The notes beneath the pieces are model-generated. The model was not told the DNA's origin. It did no database searches and was given only the letters and a program-made list of their open reading frames with translations. From Guillardia theta CCMP2712 (Eukaryota > Cryptophyceae > Pyrenomonadales > Geminigeraceae), in the NCBI RefSeq assembly GCF_000315625.1, contig NW_005434625.1:80080-144079 (forward strand): a stretch of DNA of 64,000 nt, in the 5' to 3' direction. Positions 35,140-45,444 of the stretch are shown in pieces. The translations under genes and the position numbers were made by a program. Positions within the stretch are counted from its first letter, which is position 1. Each line of letters begins with the position of its first letter.

Positions 35140-35840
35140 TTGCAGCATTGTCGAACACCTACCCACCCTTGTCTCTCCACCACTCCTCAATTATCCCACC
35201 ACCCGCTTGATTTGGGGTGCAGCACAGTCCCAGTCATGCTAGAAAGTACCGGTAGTGAAGATACCCCACCCCTCAAGAATTTCATTTCGTTTGGACCACC
35301 CACGTCGCAGCTAACCCAGGGAATTACCACCCTACCCCAATATTCCAAGAAAACAGTACCCTACCCTACAACAAAACTTAGCACCCACCTTGTCTTCGCC
35401 CGCATCTCGTCATACCGTTGACGAACCCTACCTCCCAATTTCACAACAGAATACCCCACCATTTAGCTGTCTTAACCCCCCAGGCGGATTCTTCAGAGTA
35501 CCACCACCCATCATGGGTACCCCATTTCTGCCCCACCCCGTACCCCCCAAATGTATCCCAACCATCTCCTGGGGAGCTTGCATTTAATAAAACTATTAAA
35601 TAAAAACAATTATAATTCTTCGTCTTCAAGGGTGGGGTAGCTGAAATGATCTCGACCGATGGGTGGGTAGAATAGAAGGAGGGGTGGGGAAACTTTTCAG
35701 TAAAACCACGTGGTACAGCTACCAATGAGACATTGTAGCAGGGGTGGCACAAGAAAAGGGGGTATCCTCCTACGAAAGGGGGCTCCGGTACAATACAACA
35801 GTACCAAGTCGTTTTGTCATCACCCAATGGTAGAAATAGC
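35140..35840. repeat. CCCACC/CCCTACCCC-rich degenerate segment
   Basis: Irregular clusters of CCCACC, ACCCTACCCC and GGGTGGGG words, mostly pyrimidine side on the plus strand to 35560 and then inverted (GGGTGGGGTA) from 35630. Related segments occur at 31600-31760, 38000-38540 and 50870-51170. No coding signal. Confidence 0.55.
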
Positions 35841-35874
35841 CTTTATAAATTTGTATTTATAAAACTATTTATTT

Positions 35875-36370
35875 TAGTCTCGGCGGTGAGGAAGGCCCCG
35901 GGCCCGCCACCGGACGGTGATCGGATCGGACTCAGCACCGTGACTGCGGCACCTGACGTCACTGAGTGACTCGTTCCCGGACGCTCAATTGGCCAGGGCC
36001 CAGCGGCTCGCAAGTTCGGCGTCCGGCGACAAGGATAAAGTGGACTTGATGTCACTGAGTCAGGTCCGGGACAACCGTGATCATCGGATGTACGGTCACT
36101 GAGTCACAGTCAGGTTTACACAAATCATCGGCGAATCACTCAGGCTGAGCAGTTTGGTAGTTTAATCTGATTGCAAGAAGAATTTTGACTCTGCAGGCGC
36201 GGCGCGCTTGTTCTATGAAAACTCAGTGTGTATTGCGCCGCCGGCAGGCGGGAGTCAGTTTCAGTCTGACAACGGACCGGGTCGCCGACTCGTGATCCGA
36301 CTCGAAGTTGGTGACAGTGCGGGCCTCGGCGAACTTCGGAACTTAGAAGTTTTGGCCCGGACGCCGGAAC
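35875..36370. repeat. GC-rich island
   Basis: About 490 bp of GC-rich DNA with recurrent CACTGAGTCA phrases (about 35960, 36055, 36100 and 36375) and GAACTTCGGAAC words. Similar composition and words occur in islands near 6240-6610, 12060-12400, 48410-48570 and 49915-50570. No reading frame is supported. Confidence 0.5.
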
Positions 36371-36686
36371 TTCACTGAGTCACTGAGTTTGAACGGAAAA
36401 AGAGAAGTAGAGAACGAGTTTTACTAGCACACTCCCACACCACTGCCTCTGCCTCACCCTCTCTAGAACAATTGACCGTCCTCGTTCTGACCTTGTACGA
36501 TATAGTCGCGGGGAAGGAGTTTGAAATCTTGCCGTGAGAGTTTGAAAGCTACCAGAAGAACAACAGCAGAACATCTCCGCAACCGCTTCGTAACATTTCG
36601 CACCCACTCGCAAGATTGTTGAGCTTGAAGCAACAAGTACTTCACTGTTAAAGTTAAGAGAAAGCAAGCAAGCGCTTACACAAAGA

Positions 36687-37190
36687 TCAATGTCGATGCA
36701 GAGCGTCGTTAAAGTCGCACACCATCTTGCGCAAAGCAGGCGCTCGTAACTCAGAAGATGGGATCCAAGAATCTTGAGTAGGATCATCAAAGCTCTCCCA
36801 GCGAACAAGATATTCTGTACGATTGCCTGAGCCACGACGACGCAAAATCTTTTTCACTTCGTAGAAGTCACCATCTGCCGTGACGATGGGAGCAGGAGGC
36901 TGGGAGCGATCATCCAAGGTAGGATCACGAAAGTAGTAAGGACGCAGCTTTGAAACATTGTACACTGCATCCTTGCGATGCCGAAAGCTCGGAAGAAAAG
37001 CCTGACAAATGTACTGCACTGTCAGACTGCTTTTTCAGTATCCGCAAAGGTCCAATAAATTTCATACGAAGCTTCCGATCGCCTGAAGGAGATTTTGGAG
37101 ATGCTTGATGAGTTGCTGAAGCAGTTCGTTTAGACAGGAGCATTTCTTCGACATGCTTGAGTCCCTCAAGGCCCGGCGTGACGAGTTCGG
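36687..37190 (-). pseudogene. Decayed retroelement integrase C-terminus with chromodomain
   Basis: Minus-strand frames preserve the end of a Ty3/gypsy (chromovirus-type) polyprotein: VTPGLEGLKHVEEMLLSKR, KLRMKFIGPLRILKK (the integrase C-terminal GPF-type motif), then after a one-base frame change a Val-Ser-Lys-Leu-Arg-Pro-Tyr motif, and a chromodomain with YEVKKILRRRGSG, YLVRWESFDDPTQDSWIP and SSEL. Upstream integrase core, RNase H and reverse transcriptase are not found, so the copy is truncated and frameshifted. Confidence 0.75.
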
Positions 37191-37264
37191 AATGGCGAAG
37201 TACTGTACGTCACTGACAGTAGCGTACCGGTCATGTACGAGGGATGCATAGTGAGGAGGTCCGA

Positions 37265-37480
37265 CGCTCGCTCGGCGCTCGTGCATGAGCGGAGCGGCCT
37301 CACCACCCCTAGTAGTTCCTATCGACTATAAAAGGATCATCGACAACTGCTAAGGTGGTCTGTCTGTCCTTCCCCTTGCTGTGTGTGCCACCAACCCGGA
37401 TAGTGCGTTGGAGTTATCAAATAAACGGAGGTGCCTTGAGTATTCGCTGTCGACGTCTGCAACCCGTAAAGCTTTTCCAC
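37265..37480 (+). mobile_element. LTR-like sequence
   Basis: TATA box-like ACTATAAAAGG (about 37324), then AATAAA (about 37420), then CCTTGAGTATTCGCTG, GACGTCTGCAA and CCGTAAAGCTT. The promoter and poly(A) order is that of an LTR U3-R region on the plus strand. It shares its 3' words with the sequence at 10860-11060. It lies next to, but in opposite orientation to, the integrase relic, so the two may belong to different insertions. Confidence 0.5.
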
Positions 37481-37519
37481 CTGGAGGGAACTACAGGGTG
37501 GCAAGACCGTGAACACAGT

Positions 37520-37574
37520 CAAAGAGGAATAGAACAGCGTGCCAACTGGAATGGCCCAGTTCTATTCCTCTTTG
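37520..37574. repeat. Perfect 16-bp inverted repeat
   Basis: CAAAGAGGAATAGAAC at 37520-37535 is exactly complementary to GTTCTATTCCTCTTTG at 37559-37574, with a 23-base loop. It could fold as a hairpin or be the ends of a tiny inserted element. Confidence 0.8.
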
Positions 37575-39136
37575 CAGTTCTATTGGTTACCCTTTTAATT
37601 CGTATGCAATGTGCAATTACACTGTTGTCAGACTGTCTATTATTGCAAACAACATTTAAATTCCCATATACCACACTGCTCGTGGTTATTTGCCATTTCT
37701 GTCTTGCTTCAAGTGCCATGCCATGCCATGCCATGCCATGCCCTGAATGAAAGTTCCATTCCTAACTGCTTCCTGAAAGTTCTTCTGGCGTCTCTCCTTG
37801 TCCTCCATAAAACAAGTTCTGTATCGTTTCGTAGCTGCTTGCAGAGCCTCCTCCTATGCCCACTGTCTTGGTTGCATCCTTTCTCTTTTTCTACCCCCGC
37901 GTTTCCATCTCTTTCCCTTTCCCTTGCTCCGCCTCGAACCTTTGAGCGTCATCGCAATGCTCAGATATGTCCAATGGGGCAGGGTCACACCAGCAACCCC
38001 ACCCGACCCCTCCCAACTTCCTTTAGAACTCCTTGGAGGTAGAGAGGGGTAGGGGTGGGGTGGTCGCATCCTGGAGTCGCAAGACTTGGTTATCTCAGTG
38101 GAGATCAGTTCGAAAGAATGTCTTTTCCCTTCTTAAAAATTCTTTTCTCAAAGTAAAAACAAATGTAACTGAGATCTGAGGGAGATGACAGGTCACCATA
38201 CTGGTGCACTGCGGATGGATATGGGGTGGGGGTTCCGGGGGCTTGAGTAGTGACCCATGTCATTGGGCGAGCAGAGGTATAGGGGAGGGTGTGGTGTCAA
38301 CACCCCTCATGCAGTAGCGTTCGAAATGCAGGTTTTTAGGGGGGTGATGGAATGGGGTACTTCTTTACCACCAAGGGCGAAAATGCGGAAAGGACCTAGA
38401 AGAATGGGTTACAAACATTACCCCTACCCCACCCTGTCGTTCCCTCAGTTGTTTTAACGAGTACCCGTCATTCTTCCATAATTCGTATGCCGTCTTGGTA
38501 CTAAAATCAACCACCCACCTGAGATGAGATTAAGAACAGACTACCCCTACCCCATGTGTGTATTTTCCTTGCGATCCCCACGGCGGGCGAGGCGAAAGAA
38601 ATGCAGATTGAACGGGGATGTACCATGGAGAACGTTAGTCAGGAGAAGCGCGATGAAAAAACATAGATTGTTTGCGAGAAAGATTACAGTAGAGGAAACA
38701 GTGGCACAGAGAGAGGGATGGCTTGACGAGGTGAAGAAAACAATGTGAACTCAACGCAAGGACTAGCGAACAACGCAGGAAGGTGGTGTTGGATAGTTGT
38801 TTGTATTCCCGATTCTTGAAATATTCAAAGTCAGCATGTATAATCATGATCGGAATAGACCTAAACGGCTCCACATACTTTTCCTGCCTCACTAACCTGT
38901 TGCCCTAATCCGATCATGTTCGTGTTTCGAGACCAATCTGTTCTCTCATACTATTGGCAGTTGACCAACAAATAAACTTCAAAATGCGATCTAGACACTG
39001 CACAAATAGTTTGAGGTGACAGAAATTACACGAGCTAAAGGATCCATGAAGATGATTACTGATCCGTTTGAGGTAACTTGCGACACTGGGGCTGTACGGT
39101 TGACTGATTGAATTCCTTGATTGTTTGGCACTCCAG
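37575..39136. other. Gene-poor stretch with GGGTGGGG segment
   Basis: Contains a CCATG pentamer run (about 37718-37742), a GGGTGGGGT/CCCTACCCC-rich segment (38000-38540), and frames near 38560-38750 that may hold an upstream exon of the PAS gene. Nothing firm. Confidence 0.4.
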
Positions 39137-40286
39137 GAGTTTGAACGACCGCAGTTGATAGTTTCCAGCCGGAATCCGTTTTCAATCATGCAAGTGAATC
39201 AAGCATGGATTGAAATGTGGGGTATAGAGGCGCATGAAGCTATCGGGTCTTCGTTAGCTATACTGCAGGTTGTTCTTGGCTTTGAAGCTGCTCTCCCCTT
39301 CTTTTCACCATATTTTGACAGGGGGGCAGCAAGCAAGTTATAGATACAATGGAAGATATCATAAGCCAATTGTCTACAAACAGACTTCAAACAATCACTT
39401 TGGAGATGATTGGATATACAAAGACTGGAGTTGCCATACACAACAGATGGTACGTGTACCCAGCCAATGCTCAGTGCATTGAGGGTAGTTTCTATCTAAT
39501 CGTCGTCACGATGGAACAAATTCAGAATCAAGAAGATCGCCTGAATCCTCTCATCACTTGTTATCGCGAAGGCAAAGGTGGTCATTGCTCGATGGGTCAA
39601 GCGAGCAATTCGGAGACCCTCAAGGAATCTCAACAGCTTGAAGACAAGTGGAATCAGCTCAATATCAACGATACCAAGGAGAACAACAATTTGGCAACGG
39701 CATCAACTATCAGCAATCACCGAGACGCTAGCAGAAAAGGTGAAGAAGTGTGCGGTGAAGAGGAAACGGACCCTTGGAGATTTGTTTTCTTCCAAGAGGT
39801 CGAACTTTCAATCCCCTTAGAAGTGTTATGCTCAGAAGCCTCAGTCTTTGGCCTCGAGCGAGCGATCCGTCGCATGCAGGACATCCACCTTGTAGAGAGT
39901 TTTGCTTTCGGCAACAGAGGGACAGAGAACATGGACATAACACTGAAGCTGAAAGTGGACCTGGAGCTGTTGCGAGCTCATATGCATGACTGCCAGGTGA
40001 GGTCCAAGTTGCGGTTTGCTGGTTGAGGTCTCACGGGAAATGTTGGGCACAGCTCTGCGTTCCCCAGGAGGAGCTTACATGGGATGTCTGGTGGCGAGCA
40101 GCTTTCTGTCTCGAGGAGTACCTCAAGGGTAACGACAGCACGGTGAGCTGGACGGGGAGGCGCAACTTCATCTTCTTCGTATTCAATGGTGTGCAGGACG
40201 GTGAGAGCTCTCGGCGGAAGATGATAGATCATCTGGTTTGCCCAGATAAGGGATCTGATCTTTCTTTCTTGATGGAGGACGAATAG
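39137..40286 (+). CDS. PAS-domain protein
   Basis: Three exons seen: 39137-39268, 39322-39996 and 40068-40286, with 53- and 71-bp introns. The first begins after a TCCAG acceptor, so at least one upstream exon with the start is missing from the model. Residues ~1-110 form a PAS/LOV-like fold: RNPFSIMQVNQAWIEMWG, EAIGSSLAILQ, then TMEDIISQLSTNRLQT and GYTKTGVAIHNRWYVYP. No Asn-Cys-Arg-Phe photoactive cysteine motif is seen, so it is probably not a LOV photoreceptor. The middle is acidic and disordered. The C-terminal part (WRFVFFQEVELSIPLEVL; LTWDVWWRAAFCLEEYL) is folded but not recognised. A signalling role is inferred. Confidence 0.65.
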
Positions 40287-40886
40287 CGAACAGGTCTCCC
40301 CCTAACACCTCGCCTGTAATTTGTTATTTCTAGAATCCTAGTGTTTTTTCCTGTAGACTTGGCTGCCAGTATGTTGGCCGTGGTGATTTCGGTCACTTTC
40401 GAATGTAATTTTGTTCAAAGTTCTTTATCTCCTCTGCGTGGTCATCTCACACCCAGTCTTCCCTATAGCCTCTCCTCTTGTTCTCGCGCGAGTCGAGATG
40501 AAACTTCGGACTCCTGTCATAAGACTCAGCAGGTACCGTGGCAGGCAAGGTAGGGGGAGGATATTTCACGATACAAGTCTCAGACCCCTGCACAAGAGGT
40601 TTTCTTCACGAGCTCAAGGCTGCAGAGAGACGACGCTCCCCCGCATTGATCGAGAGAAAGTAGAACAATCATCATCATCGACTTGGGTGATGGAAATTCA
40701 GAAGAAAAGAGGATTTTGACCAGGCATGAAAGATGGAGGAAGTTCAGTGACATTGCAAACTTACATATGTACAAGCCAACCTCCCTCCTGGTCATTCGCA
40801 TCTTCACACAGCCTTGAATCTACTTGCTTGTATCCCCTTGGTATTTCATTTTGCCGCTCCTCCCAGCCCACGGTCGCACGCAGCAG

Positions 40887-41216
40887 CATGTTTGATTGGT
40901 CGGTCTTGATGGCAGACCTTGAGGATGATGGTGATGATTGTGAGAGAGCAGTACATGCCTCACAGGGTCTGTCTTCATCGCATCCTCTCCTCTCCCTCCC
41001 TCCGCCAGCCGTCTCTTGTCCCTCCTTCCTCTCACCATAGATTTGCGTCCATGACCCGGAGCGTCGAGGCCGGCCGGGCCCGGAGGCTCATGACCCTAAC
41101 TAACGTAGCGTCCCTGAGGCGGGCTAACCTACAGTAGTGTGGTCGATGCTGGAAGAAATGGAGGGAACGACAAGGGGCTGAAGCTCGAGGTCATGCTGAT
41201 AGAGACAAGAGGTAGA
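40887..41216 (+). other. Possible short exons of an unresolved gene
   Basis: Pieces with splice-like edges: MADLEDDGDDCERAVHASQ, RSVEAGRARRLMTLTNVASL ending at a CTACAG junction, and VVDAGRNGGNDKGLKLEVML before GTAGAT. They may be exons of one plus-strand gene running toward the following simple repeat. Not enough evidence to name it. Confidence 0.3.
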
Positions 41217-41255
41217 TTTGCTATCCTCCCTCCTCTTCCTCCCTCCTCCCTCCTC

Positions 41256-41352
41256 CCTCCTCTTCCTCTTCCTCTTCCTCTTCCTCTTCCTCTTCCTCTT
41301 CCTCTTCCTCTTCCTCTTCCTCTTCCTCTTCCTCTTCCTCTTCCTCTTCCTC
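41256..41352. repeat. TTCCTC hexamer repeat
   Basis: About 16 uninterrupted TTCCTC units, followed by looser CCCTCT sequence to 41400. Long Arg/Gly or Leu/Pro frames across it are artefacts of the repeat. Confidence 0.95.
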
Positions 41353-41428
41353 CCCCTCTCCCTCCCCCTCCCCCTCTCCCTTTCCCTATTCCTCTCCCTC
41401 TCCTCAACTCAACTCGTCTCCCCTCACC

Positions 41429-41877
41429 TTATCTCCCCTCCCCCTTCTTTTCCTCATCTCCTCTTTCCTCCTTGCCCTCCCTTCTCCTCACTCTCCTCCC
41501 TCCTGGTTGCTCAAGTTCGTGTCCTTTTAGCCTTTCTCTTGGTTTTCCTGGCATTTCCTTACGACTCAGCGGGCTGGACGTGTCTGCCTCGAGTAATCTC
41601 ACCTCCTCCAGCTCATCCTCGTAACTTGCCCTGCAGGTTTCCCAACTCCATTGCGAGCCTTTGACGCTTTCTGCGTTGCATCCCTCCACTAAAGGTTTCA
41701 CCTCTTTCCTCGCATCTTCTCTCACCACCTGCAGCTCCACTGCACTGGCGATCAAGAAGCCACTGCGATGTCCGCGTGAGAGCGGCGAACGGGCAAGGTA
41801 ACCTGAGAGGGGACGGATGAAGACCAGGAAGAGGACGATGAGAAGGAAAGTGGCGAGCTGATTTGGCGCCTGCAGGG
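41429..41877 (-). CDS. Putative single-pass membrane protein exon
   Basis: An exon-like minus-strand frame starts after a CTGCAG acceptor at 41877 with FLLIVLFLVFIRPLSGYLA, a strong membrane span, followed by a charged tail (EVKPLVEGCNAESVKG, YEDELEEVRLLEAD) ending in low-complexity sequence at 41429. It would be divergent from the 2H phosphoesterase gene. The ATG-bearing exon is not resolved and would overlap the 5' end of that gene. Unknown family. Confidence 0.35.
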
Positions 41878-42003
41878 GATGTGAGCAAGAACTCGGAGCT
41901 GCATGTGCGACAAGGCCGGCGGTCAAGTCGAGATCCTGACAGCCGCCTGAGCGTGCGTCCCTCCAACAATGGGACTGATGCGGCTGAAGCTCGCCATTGG
42001 TCC

Positions 42004-43386
42004 ATGGAGGCTGAACCATCCCTGGAAGTTCACTCGCTCTGGGAGCTCACGATGGGGGTGCCGGTGCTGGACAACGCCAAGGAAGAAGTGGAGGAGGGAG
42101 AGTTCTTCGAGGAGAGCCTCAGCCGCGTTGTCGACCCATCCTCGCATGGCCCTCGCACCTTCGGTCGATGGGAAAAAAGGCAGCCAACAATAGAAGAGGT
42201 CAGAGCAGGGATGAGAAAGGTCGAGCAAGCGTTGGATGCGTGCGCGTGTGAGAGAGAAGTGCAGGTCGGGATTTGCATCATCCCTCCTCACTCCAGTTGG
42301 GAGCAGATCCAGACCATCAGGTCGAAGCACGACAGGCATCACCTGCGGTGAGAAGGAGAAGGAGAAATGGAGGAGGTGACAGCAGCACGAGCCGCTTGTT
42401 GACTCTTGAGGCAGGTGGATGCCGCATCTCAACCTGCTGTATCCTCTCCTGCTCACTCAGGTTCTCTTCCTCCTCTTGTCTTGATCTCATCCTCTTCCAG
42501 GAGGAGCTCGACGCCTTGCCGCAGCGTCTTCAGTCAGTCACACGGCAGGGCGGGGGAAGCTTCTGCGTGAGCCTCAGCACCATCGGCGTCTTCCGTCATC
42601 CTCTCAGTGTCATGCTGTGGGTGGGGCCGAGCAAGGAGGCCAAGGAGAAGCTTGTGGCGTTGCAGTCTTGTCTCAAGGTGTTTAACCTCCACTCCTCCCC
42701 CTCCCCCTCCTTCACCAGCACCCCAAAACGTTTCGCTCCTTCTTTTTGACCCACGACGCAGAGCACGTTGGACGGGTTCATCCCGCGCGAGAGAAAGGAG
42801 GCGATGCTATTAAAATTCAAGAATGCGAGCGGCAGCTCGAGGATGACGGACCTCAAACCTTCACTTACTATGGAAGAGTCTGAAGACGACGATGACGTTT
42901 ATGACGACGTTGATTTCACCCCCCACGTGTGTTTGGGCCAGTGGAAGTCCTTGGAAGAGGTAGGAACATATGAGAGGGGCAGCCGTTGAGAGCTCCTTCC
43001 AGGCGGAGGAGGAAAGGACGAAGATCGCCGAGCATTGGCAACCGATCGAGGTGGGAGAAGGAGGCGGGAGGGATGGAAGCGACTGACTCTGATGCTCTCA
43101 GTGGAATCTCTCTGCGATCTTTGTCATCGACACGGATGAGAACGGCACGCACAGCGTTCACTCCACGCTTCCTCTCTCGCCGCATGGCTCGCAGACCTCG
43201 TGGACAGACTTGAGTCGCAGGCTCGAGGGCTCGCGAGAGCTTTCTCTGGGACGATCATCTCAGGAAAAGGGGAAGAAACAAAGCACAGCAGTCGAGAGAC
43301 CCAAAGTTGCTGACCGAAGTCCGAGGTGGCAGAGAGGAGAATTATTTTCAGAGGATAAGGAGCATAAGGAGGATGAGACGGTTTGA
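42004..43386 (+). CDS. 2H phosphoesterase (LENG9-like)
   Basis: Member of the 2H (2'-5' RNA ligase/cyclic phosphodiesterase) superfamily. Exon order: MEAEPSLEVHSLWELTMG ... VGICIIPPHSSWEQIQTIR with KHDRHHLR, joined over a ~60-bp intron to WMPHLNLLYPLLL (first His-x-Asn motif), EELDALPQRLQSVTR with GGGSFCVSLSTIGVFRH and MLWVGPSKEAKEKL, then STLDGFIPRERKEAML and an acidic insertion, then FTPHVCLGQW (second His-x-Cys motif) and WNLSAIFVIDTDENGTHSV, ending near 43386. In the family the second motif is His-x-Ser/Thr; Cys here is unusual and may alter catalysis. The fold cleaves or ligates cyclic or 2',5' phosphate bonds. The substrate is unknown. An in-frame open extension upstream to 41863 lacks ATG. 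Confidence 0.75.
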
Positions 43387-43560
43387 TCAGGAGGGTGAAG
43401 AGGAAGCTGCTGCTCACCTCTCGGTCTACAGGTCAGCCTTGCCGATGCTCAGCTTCAACTTCCTTCTCTGGAGCGCAAGACAACAAGACGCAACGGCACT
43501 GCCGCTGATCTCTCTTCCTCCTTCCCTGCCTCAGTCCTGCTGCCCCCCAGCTCCTCAAGT

Positions 43561-45224
43561 GTGATCGGCGCATTCGTGGGTAAGCTAGGAAACCAGATGC
43601 TTGGGAGTCTGGGCTGGAGGCCAGCTGGGTCGCAGCTCTTGGGGCCTTCGCCTCTCAAGTTCGCTCAGTACGTTCGAGAGCTGCAGGAGGAGAACCGGAA
43701 GGTGCAGGTGAAGCAGCCGCGACGCGAAGAGGATCAAAGCTCGTCGCCCTCCTATGAAGATTATTACCAGGCCGGTGACTCCGCAGAGCTCCGCCGCCTC
43801 TGACTTGCTGGCAGGAGTCCTCCCCATTTCGTGCCCCCCTGGCCCTCACAGCGCCGACTGGTCTCACGCTCCTCCTCCCTCCTCGTCTGATGCCTCGCAG
43901 TCTTTCCCAAGGCGGAGAGCTTGCGGCCGACCATCTTCTCGGACTTAGACGATCAGATGATGATGTTGGCGTCGAGGTCGCCGGACTGTCTTGCCCTCGC
44001 TCTGGCTCATCGCTACTGCAGATATCAGACAGCAGGAGGCTCAGCTGAGCTCGGGCTATGGCAACGGAAGCCTCCTCTCGAGATCCTTCTCCTTCAACAC
44101 GGTGACGTCAAACCCTCCCTCCTCTCTCGCTCATCGTGCTGCCTCCTCACACAATCCGACGCAGCCACCAAGTCCTTGCACGGCATGAAGTCAAGGCTAC
44201 AGGCTCGCTTGCTTCTCAGCTCTTCTCAGCTGATCGCTTGCTCAGCCTGCCGCTGCTCGCATCATCGCCTCCGGTACTCAGTTGGAGCAAGAGCGTCTCA
44301 CTGAGTTGCTCAAAAATCGCAAGTGAGGGAGAAGAGGAGGGAGAAGAGGAGAGGGTTGAGTGACGTCACGTTTACAGACAAATGGTGTGGAAGAGAGAAA
44401 TGGCACTGGAGTCTAAAAAGGTGTCAGACCTTGTTCTCCCCCTCCTCCCTCACCTTTGCGTCCTCCCCTCCTCTTCTCCTCCTTGTCTGAGATGTCTTTG
44501 CAGGTCTTCAACAGAAAAGTTGCCAAGGAAGTTGGGGCCCTGCGAGGCGAGGTGAGATGAGGGGGAGAGGCGCATGGGACCAGGGGGAGATGCAGAGGTC
44601 TGAGGGAGTTTGATGTCGCCAGGTGTCACTGAAACAAGTTCGAGAGCATCGATGGAACGAGGTGATGTGAACGAGATCTTCTCATCAGCTTTCTCAAGTT
44701 TGTATGACCTCAGGCCATCAACGAAGCTCGACGCGATGTCTCCTTCCTCTCCCCTCTCCTTGCGCTCATTCGCTCGTTGCAGTTTCGGGTCAACAAGCTC
44801 AAGTTGGAGGCGTTTGAGAGCAAGGAGCAGCAGGTCTCTCCCTCGCAGACTTCAATGTTTCTCCTCAACCCCTCGCAGGCCCGTCGCTGGTGCAACTCGA
44901 TGGCTCGCGACATCGTTCAGACCCTCACGCTCATGGACAAGCAGCAGGTGACCAGCTGAGCTCTGCTGTCTTGACGTCCTCACTACTGCCCGGCAGGTCA
45001 TGGAGCTGGTGCGGGACAAGGACAAATGGTCGCGCGTCAAGGACGTGCTGCAGGCAGCCGCTGGTTCCTTCCTGACCGAGACGTTGACGAGGATGCGGCA
45101 GACGCAAGGGAACCTTCGGTTGGACTACAGCTTGCTATGGCTGCTCGAGAAAGCAGACATCGAGGCTTCGAGCCAGCTGGCGTTCGATTACGTCATGACC
45201 ATGACCGATTTCGGCGCAAGGTAG
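43561..45224 (+). CDS. Coiled-coil protein, unknown
   Basis: Plus-strand exons with consistent GT..AG edges: AFVGKLGNQMLGSLGW with PLKFAQYVRELQEENRK, FPKAESLRPTIFSDLDDQ, a Ser-rich disordered part, RIIASGTQLEQERLTELLKN, QMVWKREMALESKK, VFNRKVAKEVGALRGE, VSLKQVREHRWNE, FRVNKLKLEAFESKEQQ, ARRWCNSMARDIVQTLTLMD and a last exon VMELVRDKDKWSRVKDVLQA to TMTDFGAR (stop 45224). The pattern is long amphipathic helices, typical of centrosomal or ciliary scaffold proteins, but no known family is recognised. Start and first exon are uncertain. Confidence 0.55.
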
Positions 45225-45444
45225 CGGCTGAGCCTCCTCGCTCGTTCGCCTTGACGAGCCCAGCAGGAAGGGGTCCGGGTGGGACAACCACGTGAACACA
45301 GACAGGCAAGTCAGAGTCATGTCGCCTGCTCGCTCTGATGGGTTGCTCAGAGCGTCATCGGAGTTCAAGCTCGACGTGGGAGACGTTCCTGGTTTTTATG
45401 TATATTACGACATGTACGGCTGGTGCTAGAAGCAATGAAAGCCC

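Noticed and set aside
41129-41624. Long Arg/Gly- or Leu/Pro-rich frames
   Set aside because: They translate the TTCCTC hexamer repeat and its CCCTCT flank.
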